Assembly: GCF_003732705.1 (NCBI RefSeq)
Contig: NZ_MOBR01000006.1
Span: 353,287 to 417,286, forward strand
Length of the DNA: 64,000 bases
Direction of reading: 5' to 3'
Source: Pseudomonas frederiksbergensis
GTDB taxonomy: Bacteria; Pseudomonadota; Gammaproteobacteria; Pseudomonadales; Pseudomonadaceae
Below the pieces are notes generated by a model, which was not told the origin of the DNA, did no database searches, and worked only from the letters and a program-made list of their open reading frames with translations. Numbering within the stretch: position 1 is the first letter of the stretch; every line of letters starts with the position of its first letter. A program made the translations under genes and the position numbers. Positions 54,262 to 62,145 of this stretch are shown one piece after another.

Positions 54262-56457
54262 TTAGAAAGTCTTGCCGGTGTGGTTATTGAGCGAAATAAC
54301 CTTGGTCTTGCCAATCCGGTGACGATAAATCTCACGCAGGTATTTGATCGCTTTCTTCACGCAATCACGGGACAGGCGAATGTCGTTGATCGACACGAAC
54401 TTGTCCTTGTCGCTGATCAGCTCGCGGTACTTCTTCTCGTACATCGGTTTGATCGCGTACCAGTTGGTGTCGAGGATCTTCGCCGGGTTTTCGAACTCGT
54501 TGAGCAAGTCGTCGATCAGGTCTTCGTCGAAGTCTTCATGGATGATGAAGTCGAGGATCGAGTTGTCCAGGGTTTCATCAAAGCGGTACGGGTTCTTCGC
54601 GAAGCAGCGCTTGATGAAGGCCACGATCAGGGTCAGGAAGTCGTCCGACAGGCACGGGCTCTTGGCGATCAGGGTGGTCAGCGACAGGTTGGCCGAGGCG
54701 CCGATCACCAGCGCGTAACGCTTGAGCGTGGTGTTGGGGAACAGGCTGTTGAGGTGGGTCTTCAAGCGGTTCAGGTCCATGTAGGACAGCTTGTAGTCCT
54801 TGGGCAACGACACGATCGACACCACCGATGAGCAGTTCTTGAAGAAGTGCAGGTCGTGCAACGCGGCCGCGTCATACCCGGAATTCTTGTACTGCTCAAG
54901 CGAGGCGCGATAGCGCTTGGACTCGATCGGCAACAGGCTGATGCCTTCGATGGCCTGGGTGACCTTGTTGAAGTGCGGCAGGTCGATGGAGCGGAAGAAC
55001 AGGTCGTCGATGTTCAGACGCTGTGGCTCTTTATCGAACACCTTGAATTTGTCGCTGCTCGGCGCCGGGGTTTCCGGCACCACGGACTCGGCGTAGGCAA
55101 TCGCCACCGGGCCGGCCAGGCTCATGAACAGGTCGTTGGCGTCCAGGCGAATGGTTTCGCCGATGTCGATGCCGGCACGTCGGAAATAGTTCTGGTCGTA
55201 GTCAGTCGTGACCGCTTGCGCCGTCAGAATGTTGAAGATCTGCTGCGAGATGTATTGGTTGGCGTGCTTTTCCATCGCATTGACATCAATGTTCTGGATG
55301 TTGCCGTCATCGCTCTCTTCGGCATAACGCATGATGTCGTTGGAGATCAGCATCATCGCGTTCCAGGGGCGGATCCGCCCCATGACGCTGGCTTCGCTGC
55401 TGTCTTCATTGTCGAAGTTGTACGAAAAGTCCCATTCTTCCGACAGGTATTTGCACAGCAGGCGCCCGGCGTTGATGTGCAGCGCCTCGGACATTTCGCT
55501 GCGATGGTCGGAAATGTTTGGCAGCACGCAAATGCCGCTGGTGAAGATCGGCTCGAAGACAAAGGCGTGGCCGCTTTTACTGTCGTGCTCGTCCATCGGC
55601 TTGGTGTCGAACGTCTTGTTCATGTACGAGTGCTGCTGGGCCAGGCCGAATTCCGAGGCCATGCCCGAACCGGTACCGCCGCCGGCGCTGAAAATCGAGA
55701 AATACAGGCGCGACTGGTTGGCCTTGATCCCGCAGCTGTCGATCAGGTACGAGTGAATCATCTTCCAGTCGGGGCTGGAGAACCGCTGGGTGTCCTTGTT
55801 CAGGATGATCTTGGCCAGGTACTGGCCGAGGATCGGCGCGTTACCGGCGCCACCGGCGTGGACTTCCGACAAGTCCATGATTTTCATTTTGCTGTAGTCG
55901 CGCAGGAAGCCGCTTTTTTCACCCTTGCGCGAGAAACGGATGCGACCGGCGATGTCCTTATCCAAGTCGCCGAGCATCACCAGCGGCTCGACCAGGAACA
56001 CTGGTTTGGTCGCCTTGTTCGGCCCCAGGCGCAGGTTGTTACGAATCCACTGCGCCGGGCTGTAGCCTTTTTCGGCGTAGCGTTTGTCCGGTGACAGGCG
56101 ATCTTCGTTATTGAATTCGTTGAGGTAGAACTTGCGCGCGTTGTACACCAGTTCGGCCACGTCCAGCGCAATGTTCGAACCGCAACGGCCCAGGCCGATC
56201 AGGCACACCGACGGGAATTCCTGCTCGCTGTGTTGTTCGCCGTCGCCTTCCAGGTGCGGTGGGCGCGGGAACACCATGTCGCGCAGACCATCGAGGTTAT
56301 CGAGGATGCGGTCGGTATTGGTTTCGGTGAAGTACAGGTACTGCTGGGTCGCCAGCGGGCGCGACGGGATCAATGGCTTCGACGATGAAGGGCTGTTGGC
56401 CGCTGGGCTCAACGTCAAATCGGATACCGCAGTGGCCGGATTATTTTTAGAAGTCAT
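54262..56457 (-). CDS. Tubulin/FtsZ-superfamily GTPase-like protein
   Basis: 731 aa. The central part carries the loops of a tubulin/FtsZ nucleotide site in order: T1 GLGRCGSNIAL (88-98), T3 VHAGGAGNAPILG (199-211), the signature T4 SAGGGTGSGM (257-266, the tubulin form), T6 MMLISNDIMRY (368-378), and a T7-like RLDANDL (437-443) that keeps the two acidic residues D439 and D442 of FtsZ NxDxxD but has R for N. An 80-residue disordered N-terminus precedes; a 270-residue C-terminal region, Asp/Leu-rich near 630-660, follows. No signal peptide. It is alone, with no FtsA, TubR or phage neighbours. Function and polymerisation are unknown. Confidence 0.82.
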   Translation of the reverse strand: MTSKNNPATAVSDLTLSPAANSPSSSKPLIPSRPLATQQYLYFTETNTDRILDNLDGLRDMVFPRPPHLEGDGEQHSEQEFPSVCLIGLGRCGSNIALDVAELVYNARKFYLNEFNNEDRLSPDKRYAEKGYSPAQWIRNNLRLGPNKATKPVFLVEPLVMLGDLDKDIAGRIRFSRKGEKSGFLRDYSKMKIMDLSEVHAGGAGNAPILGQYLAKIILNKDTQRFSSPDWKMIHSYLIDSCGIKANQSRLYFSIFSAGGGTGSGMASEFGLAQQHSYMNKTFDTKPMDEHDSKSGHAFVFEPIFTSGICVLPNISDHRSEMSEALHINAGRLLCKYLSEEWDFSYNFDNEDSSEASVMGRIRPWNAMMLISNDIMRYAEESDDGNIQNIDVNAMEKHANQYISQQIFNILTAQAVTTDYDQNYFRRAGIDIGETIRLDANDLFMSLAGPVAIAYAESVVPETPAPSSDKFKVFDKEPQRLNIDDLFFRSIDLPHFNKVTQAIEGISLLPIESKRYRASLEQYKNSGYDAAALHDLHFFKNCSSVVSIVSLPKDYKLSYMDLNRLKTHLNSLFPNTTLKRYALVIGASANLSLTTLIAKSPCLSDDFLTLIVAFIKRCFAKNPYRFDETLDNSILDFIIHEDFDEDLIDDLLNEFENPAKILDTNWYAIKPMYEKKYRELISDKDKFVSINDIRLSRDCVKKAIKYLREIYRHRIGKTKVISLNNHTGKTF

Positions 56458-56653
56458 TGTGCGCCATGTGCCTGGACTGGTTGGCTCGACAACAAGGTGT
56501 CATCGAACTTCACGGAATGTGTTTACGCGTCTTTTTGCGCGTGCAAATTGCCCAAGCGACAGGGCGTTGGCCGGTGCGCCGCTCAGGGGAGTCCATTCCT
56601 GATTTATGATGGATCGGCCAGTATTCGGCGATCTTTAATCAAAAGGAGGCAAA

Positions 56654-57550
56654 ATGATGGCCGCTTTACCTTCCCTCGGATTCGCCGGAATTGGCCTGAT
56701 GGGCCTGCCGATGTGCCAGCGCTTGCTGGCTGCGGGCTATCCGCTGACGGTATGGAACCGCAATCCGGCCAGGTGCGCGCCATTGGTCAAAGCGGGAGCG
56801 CGGCAGGTGGCGACGCCCGCCGAACTGTGCCGGCACGCAGAGGTGGTGATGCTGTGTCTGGCGGACACGGCAGTGGTGCGCGAGGTGGTGTTTGGCCCGG
56901 CAGGCGTTGCCGAGGGTGGGAAAAGTGGTCAGCTGCTGGTGGACTTTTCCAGCCTGGAGCCCACCGCCACGCGGGAAATGGCCACAGCACTGGCCAGCCA
57001 ATCCGGCATGGCTTGGCTGGATGCGCCGGTGTCGGGTGGGGTGGTCGGTGCCGAGGCGGGTAGCCTCGCGATCATGGTCGGTGGCGAAGCGGCGGATCTT
57101 GAGCGTGTGCGGCCGGTGTTGCTGAGTCTGGGGCAACGGGTGACTCATATGGGCGCCGTCGGTGCCGGCCAGGTGACCAAGGCCTGCAATCAGATGATCG
57201 TCGCCTGCAATGCCTTGGTGATCGCCGAAGTGGTGGCGTTGGCGGAACGTTCAGGCGTCGATGCCAGCCTGATCGCCGAAGCGCTGGCCGGCGGGTTCGC
57301 CGATTCCAAACCGTTGCAGATCCTTGCCCCGCAAATGGCTGAAAGCCGCTTCGAACCGGTGAAATGGCACGTGCGCACGCTGCTCAAGGACCTGGACACG
57401 GCGGTGAAGTTTTCTCGCGAGCAGGGCTCGGCCACGCCGATCAGCGGATTGGCCGCACAATTGATGCGCCTGCATGGGGGCCGGGGCTATTTGGAAAAGG
57501 ACCCGTCAACGTTAGTCCGGTTATACCGCGAGCCAGGCTCAATGGACTGA
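56654..57550 (+). CDS. NAD(P)-dependent beta-hydroxyacid dehydrogenase (HIBADH family)
   Basis: 298 aa with a perfect AAAAGGAGG before the ATG. Rossmann motif GFAGIGLMGLPMCQRLL, substrate loop DAPVSGGVVGAE, catalytic Lys in GQVTKACNQMIVACN. Related to 3-hydroxyisobutyrate, tartronate semialdehyde and 2-hydroxy-3-oxopropionate reductases; substrate not decidable. The last 110 bases overlap the convergent MucR-like gene. Confidence 0.9.
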   Translation: MMAALPSLGFAGIGLMGLPMCQRLLAAGYPLTVWNRNPARCAPLVKAGARQVATPAELCRHAEVVMLCLADTAVVREVVFGPAGVAEGGKSGQLLVDFSSLEPTATREMATALASQSGMAWLDAPVSGGVVGAEAGSLAIMVGGEAADLERVRPVLLSLGQRVTHMGAVGAGQVTKACNQMIVACNALVIAEVVALAERSGVDASLIAEALAGGFADSKPLQILAPQMAESRFEPVKWHVRTLLKDLDTAVKFSREQGSATPISGLAAQLMRLHGGRGYLEKDPSTLVRLYREPGSMD

Positions 57551-59723
57551 CGGTGTGTGCGTGTTTGCGCTGGTTGATTTCGCTCAGCACCGGACGTAGT
57601 TCCTCCAGCGGCACCGGGCGGCTGAGCAGGTAGCCCTGAACGAAATCGCAGCCGTGGCGTTCGAGAAATTCGTATTGCTCCAGCGTCTCGACGCCCTCGG
57701 TGACCACCTGCAAATGCAGGGTGTGGGCCATGACGATGATCGCTTGGACGATCTCCATGTCCGGGGTGGCTTTGGGGATGTCCTGGATGAACGAACGATC
57801 GATCTTCAGCGTATTCAGCGGCAGGCGCTTGAGGTAAGCCAGGGATGAATAACCGGTGCCGAAGTCGTCGATCGACAGCGATACCCCGAGGGCACGGATC
57901 TGCCGCAGCAGCACCAGGGTATTGGCGATGTTGCCCATCAGCGCGTTTTCCGTAACTTCCAGCTCGAGGCGCTCGGGTGCGACGCCGGTGATGCGCAGGA
58001 CTTTTTCGATTTCGTCGGCCAGTTCTTCCCGGGCGAGGTTCAGGGGCGAGCAGTTGACCGCGATTTTCAGTGCTTCGCAGCCGTGTCGGGACAACTCGCC
58101 CAAGTCTTCGCAGGCTTTGCACAGGACCCAGTTGTCTAGTTCGGCGATCAGCCCGTTGGCCTCGGCGATGGCGATGAAACGGTCGGGCGTGAGCAAGCCA
58201 TGGATCGGGTGTTGCCAGCGAATCAGCGCTTCGAGCTTGGTGACCTGGCCGGTTTTCAGCTCATAGATCGGTTGGTAATACAGCTTCAGCCCGACGTCTT
58301 CGCGCAGGGCATGGCGCAATTCTTCTTCCAGTTGCAGTTCCAGCGTGGCCCGGGTCCGCAGGTTAGGGTTGAAGAAATGCAGGCTATTGCGGCCGCTGCC
58401 CTTGGACTGATACAGCGCCAGGTCGGCGTTTTTCAGCAGTTCTTCGCAGGTCTTGCCGTCCTCGGGGAACAGGCTGATGCCGATGCTAGTGGTCATCACC
58501 ATGCGCCGGCCTGACAGCTCGATGGGCTCTTTCATTTTGAACATGATGCGCTGGGCCATGTGCCGGGCTTCTTCGCGGTCGTGCAGGCCGATGAGGATGC
58601 AGAACTCGTCGCCACCGAAGCGCGCCACCACATCGTCGTGGCTGCGCACCGAACCTTTGATATGGCCTGCCAGCACTTTGAGCAATTCGTCGCCGGCGTC
58701 GTGGCCCAGGCTGTCGTTGATGCGTTTGAAATGGTCGATGTCGAGGAACATCACCGCCAGCATGCCGCCCTCGTTGGTTTTTTCGATCAGTTTCTCGGCG
58801 AAGATCTGATTAAAGCCGCGGCGATTGATCAGGTTGGTCAGAGGGTCATAGTGCGCCACCTGTTGCAGCGACATGCGCGCCTGGTCCAGTTGGCTGAGCA
58901 GCGTGTTGACCCGACGCAGGTCGTGTTCCTTGTTTTGCAGTTTCTTGTCGGCCAGTGCCGCGCTGATGCAACTGCCGATGATCAACAGGGTCATGACCGC
59001 CACCGTCAGCCCCAACTGCAGGTGATTGTTATCACCGGGCAGGAAGGGCAGGCTGCCGACCGGCACCACCAGGGTGAGCGCCGCCATGCCGGTGAAATGC
59101 ATGCTGACGATGCCGGCCCCAAGCACCAGGCTGGCAGTGAATTTGCGCAGTTGATGAAACAGTCCGGTGCCATCGCGCAGGTGCCTGGAAATCAGCAGGG
59201 CAGCGAGGCTGGCGCCAATGGCGATAACAATGGAGAGGGCGAACAGGGTGGGGTCGTAATAGGCCGTTGCAATCGAATGCATGGCGGTCATGCCCACGTA
59301 GTGCATGGTCGCGATGCCCAGTCCGATCCAGACGGCGGCCCGCAGGTATTGCCAGACATTGAGATCCGGGTGGCTAAGCGTGTGCATCGCCAGATAAGAG
59401 GCCGTCAGGGCAAATACCAGCGAAAGCAGGGTGACGGGCAATTGGTAGTGAATTTCGACCGGTGCCTGGAACGCCAGCATGCTGATGAAATGCATGGCCC
59501 AAATACCGCCCGCCAGGCATCCGGCGCCGACCCAGCGCCACAGTCGCTGGGTTCCGGACTTTTCCACATGACCGACCCGTTCGGTCATGTCCAGCGTGGC
59601 AAAACCGGCCGCACTCGCCACCACATAGGCCAGCAGCACCAAAAAAGGGTTGTGGGTGCAGTTGAGTATGACCTGCCCGCCTTCCGGCAGCTCGGTAAGG
59701 AACTGCAAACCAAGCCACTCCAT
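57441..59723 (-). CDS. mucR: MHYT-GGDEF-EAL c-di-GMP enzyme (MucR-like)
   Basis: 760 aa membrane protein. The N-terminal MHYT sensor has seven or so transmembrane helices with MHF/MHY motifs at about 77, 140 and 208, thought to sense O2/NO/CO through a metal. GGDEF is intact (ARFGGDEF, 370-374) but the inhibitory RxxD site is not in register. EAL is intact (LEALIRW, 498-500; later DDFGTGYSSL). In P. aeruginosa MucR controls alginate via c-di-GMP and acts in biofilm dispersal. The last 36 residues, beyond the EAL domain, overlap the convergent dehydrogenase gene. Confidence 0.88.
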   Translation of the reverse strand: MEWLGLQFLTELPEGGQVILNCTHNPFLVLLAYVVASAAGFATLDMTERVGHVEKSGTQRLWRWVGAGCLAGGIWAMHFISMLAFQAPVEIHYQLPVTLLSLVFALTASYLAMHTLSHPDLNVWQYLRAAVWIGLGIATMHYVGMTAMHSIATAYYDPTLFALSIVIAIGASLAALLISRHLRDGTGLFHQLRKFTASLVLGAGIVSMHFTGMAALTLVVPVGSLPFLPGDNNHLQLGLTVAVMTLLIIGSCISAALADKKLQNKEHDLRRVNTLLSQLDQARMSLQQVAHYDPLTNLINRRGFNQIFAEKLIEKTNEGGMLAVMFLDIDHFKRINDSLGHDAGDELLKVLAGHIKGSVRSHDDVVARFGGDEFCILIGLHDREEARHMAQRIMFKMKEPIELSGRRMVMTTSIGISLFPEDGKTCEELLKNADLALYQSKGSGRNSLHFFNPNLRTRATLELQLEEELRHALREDVGLKLYYQPIYELKTGQVTKLEALIRWQHPIHGLLTPDRFIAIAEANGLIAELDNWVLCKACEDLGELSRHGCEALKIAVNCSPLNLAREELADEIEKVLRITGVAPERLELEVTENALMGNIANTLVLLRQIRALGVSLSIDDFGTGYSSLAYLKRLPLNTLKIDRSFIQDIPKATPDMEIVQAIIVMAHTLHLQVVTEGVETLEQYEFLERHGCDFVQGYLLSRPVPLEELRPVLSEINQRKHAHTVSPLSLARGITGLTLTGPFPNSPGPHAGASIVRPIR

Positions 59724-59857
59724 AGCATGCCCCGTCTCTGCGCCATGAACCCTGGCGAATGCTTTGGAGTATAGAGGTCATGTACAGAGCGCAAGTCGTG
59801 ATGGCACGGTGACGCCAATGATTTCGGTATGAGCTTGATAGCGATTGGCGCTAAGCG

Positions 59858-60223
59858 TCAGGCGCTCTGTTCATAGGGTATTTCAAACTCCGGTTGCAGG
59901 GCGGGCAGCCCGAATGCCGCCCGCGCGGCATCGCAATCTACGTTCGCCTCACCATTGGCCCACGAGGCATCGAACTCCCGGCAAGTGCTGGAGCGCTGAT
60001 CATAAATCGAGCACTGCACGGTGCTGCCGACTTCGCCCACCAGGGCGGTGCAGCGGGTCGGCTTGCAGTCGGTGCCAAGCATGGCGACCCGGCTGGGGCT
60101 GATCGGCGCGACCAGATCGTCGGGCACCGTTCCCCCTGCCGAGGTGCATTCACCCCAGAAAAAAGACACGCGAAAATGAGAACAGCAGGCACCGCAATTC
60201 AGACACGGACTGGCTTCGGACAT
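59858..60223 (-). CDS. YkgJ-family cysteine-cluster protein
   Basis: 121 aa with nine cysteines: CLNCGACC at the start, CTSAGG, CKPTRC, CSIYDQRSSTC and DCDAA, the pattern of a zinc or Fe-S binding cluster. Function is unknown. Transcribed alone, upstream of and parallel to the MucR-like gene. Confidence 0.85.
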   Translation of the reverse strand: MSEASPCLNCGACCSHFRVSFFWGECTSAGGTVPDDLVAPISPSRVAMLGTDCKPTRCTALVGEVGSTVQCSIYDQRSSTCREFDASWANGEANVDCDAARAAFGLPALQPEFEIPYEQSA

Positions 60224-60595
60224 GGGCGATAGTCAAAGAGGGATGGGGGCAACGGTGGGGTAGATCAGGCCGCTATTCTAGGCTTCGGCCTGGACTTGGG
60301 AAGGGGGGCGCACAGGTATTTTTCAATGCCTGGTCGAGCCTTCCCAAACACCACCATTCCCCTGTGGGAGCGGGCTTGCTCGCGAAAGCGGCGGGTCAGT
60401 CAATGATGATGTCGCTGACACGACGCCTTCGCGAGCAAGCCCGCTCCCACAGTGGGCATGCGGTGTATGGGAAATTGCGGTTGGCATGGCTTGATATCAG
60501 GCTGGCGAATGATGACAGACACGCCGCGCGCGCCTGACTAGATTGCAGATTCCGGGGGCAGCGACGCCTTCATAACAATAAAAGAGACGGACCCC
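60224..60595. other. Divergent intergenic region YkgJ / MFS
   Basis: 372 bases with a REP pair in the middle (60362-60452). Promoters of both genes must lie on its two sides; none is clear. No open frame or other structure stands out. Confidence 0.5.
60362..60452. repeat. REP pair (inverted), GTGGGAGCGGGC type
   Basis: CTGTGGGAGCGGGCTTGCTC and CGAGCAAGCCCGCTCCCACA over about 45 bases. Confidence 0.9.
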
Positions 60596-61945
60596 ATGCA
60601 GAACTCGACCCAAGCGGCGAATGCCTGGCGCATTCTGTTCCTGCTGTTCCTGGCCAACCTGTTCAACTTCTTCGACCGCACCATCCCCGCCATCATCATC
60701 GAGCCCATTCGCATGGAATGGCACCTCAGCGACTTTCAATTGGGGATCATCGGTACGGCATTCACCATCGTTTATGCGATTGCCGGCCTGCCGCTGGGGC
60801 GCATGGCCGATACCGGTTCCCGCGCCAAATTGATGGGTTGGGGCCTGGCGGTGTGGAGCGGGCTGACCGCCGTCAACGGGCTGGTGGGCAGTTTCTGGAG
60901 TTTCCTGATTGTGCGGATGGGCATCGGTATCGGTGAAGCCAGTTACGCACCCGCCGCCAATTCGCTGATCGGCGACCTGTTCCCGGCCCACCGCCGCGCG
61001 CGTGCGATGGGCATTTTCATGCTGGGTTTGCCACTAGGCTTGTTGCTGGCGTTTTTCACCATCGGCGCAATGGTCAAGGCCTTCGACAGTTGGCGCGCAC
61101 CGTTTTTCATCGCGGCAGTGCCGGGGTTGATCCTGGCGATCTTCATGTTTTTCATCAAGGAACCGAAACGCGGCGCGGCGGAAACCGTACAGGTTTCCCA
61201 GGAGCGCGTGGACCGGCCGATCCGTCGGGTGCTGGCGGTGCCGACCTTCCTCTGGCTGGTGCTGGCAGGGTTGTGCTTCAACTTCGCGACCTATGCCTGC
61301 AACTCCTTCCTGGTGCCAATGCTGCAGCGCTACTTCCTGATGCCGTTGCATGAAGCGGCGGTGGCCACGGGGGTGATCGTCGGGGTGACCGGGCTGTTCG
61401 GCCTGACGTTGGGCGGCTGGGTCGCCGACAAGATCCACCAGCGGGTGGCCAATGGACGACTGTTGTTTGCTGCGTTCAGTTTGATTATCTCGACCGTGTG
61501 TACAGCCTGGGCGCTGCACGCCGGGCGTATTGAGATTGGCGTGTTTGTCGCGGTGTTCAGCCTGGGTTGGCTGTTCGCCTACAACTTCTACACCTGCGTT
61601 TACACGGCGATCCAGGACGTGGTCGAACCGCGCCTGCGGGCCACGGCGATGGCGCTGTTTTTTGCCGGGTTGTATTTATTGGGCGGTGGCTTGGGGCCGG
61701 TGGTGGTCGGTGGTTTGTCCGATCACTTCGCCAACACGGCGATGCTGGCGGCGGGCGCCGAACAGATGACCGAGGCGTTCAAGGCTGTCGGGCTGCATGA
61801 CGCGATGTACCTGATCCCGGTGGCGCTGTTTTTCACCATGGTGTTTCTGTTTATGGCGTCGCGGTGTTTTGTGCGCGATGCCAAGCGGATGAAGGAAGGG
61901 TTGGTTGCGGTGATTGAGCCCGAAATTCCTGCGGTGACTGCATAA
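60596..61945 (+). CDS. MFS transporter (spinster-like)
   Basis: 449 aa with 12 transmembrane segments. N-terminal NLFNFFDRTIPAIIIEPI and motif A GLPLGRMADTGSRAKLMG, plus GIGIGEASYAPAANSLIGDL, match the spinster/OPA-related branch of the major facilitator superfamily. Substrate unknown (organic anions are usual). Weak SD (GAGACGGA). Confidence 0.85.
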   Translation: MQNSTQAANAWRILFLLFLANLFNFFDRTIPAIIIEPIRMEWHLSDFQLGIIGTAFTIVYAIAGLPLGRMADTGSRAKLMGWGLAVWSGLTAVNGLVGSFWSFLIVRMGIGIGEASYAPAANSLIGDLFPAHRRARAMGIFMLGLPLGLLLAFFTIGAMVKAFDSWRAPFFIAAVPGLILAIFMFFIKEPKRGAAETVQVSQERVDRPIRRVLAVPTFLWLVLAGLCFNFATYACNSFLVPMLQRYFLMPLHEAAVATGVIVGVTGLFGLTLGGWVADKIHQRVANGRLLFAAFSLIISTVCTAWALHAGRIEIGVFVAVFSLGWLFAYNFYTCVYTAIQDVVEPRLRATAMALFFAGLYLLGGGLGPVVVGGLSDHFANTAMLAAGAEQMTEAFKAVGLHDAMYLIPVALFFTMVFLFMASRCFVRDAKRMKEGLVAVIEPEIPAVTA

Positions 61946-61947
61946 TC

Positions 61948-62083
61948 GCCTTCGCGGGCAAGCCTCGCTCCTACTGATCGTTCCCACGCTCTGCGTGGGA
62001 ATGCAGCCAGGGACGCTCCGCGTCCCAAGAGCGGACGCAGAGCGTCCGGGGAGGCATTCCCACGCGGAGCGTGGGAACGATCG
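61948..62083. repeat. Half REP fused to a GTTCCCACGC-family repeat
   Basis: CTTCGCGGGCAAGCCTCGCT (61949-61970) runs straight into GATCGTTCCCACGCTCTGCG at 61976; the latter is a complete doublet ending at 62083. The missing half of the REP suggests the second family interrupted or replaced it. Confidence 0.88.
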
Positions 62084-62090
62084 GCAGACA

Positions 62091-62128
62091 AAAAAAGGCC
62101 CGCATCACTGCGGGCCTTCTTTTTTCTA
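62091..62128. terminator. Intrinsic terminator of rapA (and the MFS gene)
   Basis: AAAAAAAGGCCCGCA-TCAC-TGCGGGCCTTCTTTTTT, between the convergent MFS and rapA genes. Confidence 0.9.
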
Positions 62129-62145
62129 ACGGTGGAGCAGGGGGG

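Noticed and set aside
54262..56457. Main cell-division FtsZ or a phage PhuZ
   Set aside because: Nearly twice the length of either, with no dcw-cluster or phage neighbours, a tubulin-type GGGTGSG signature and a changed T7 loop.
58560..59774. 404-codon open frame antisense to the MucR-like gene
   Set aside because: Gln/His-rich shadow translation; GGDEF and EAL motifs prove the other strand.
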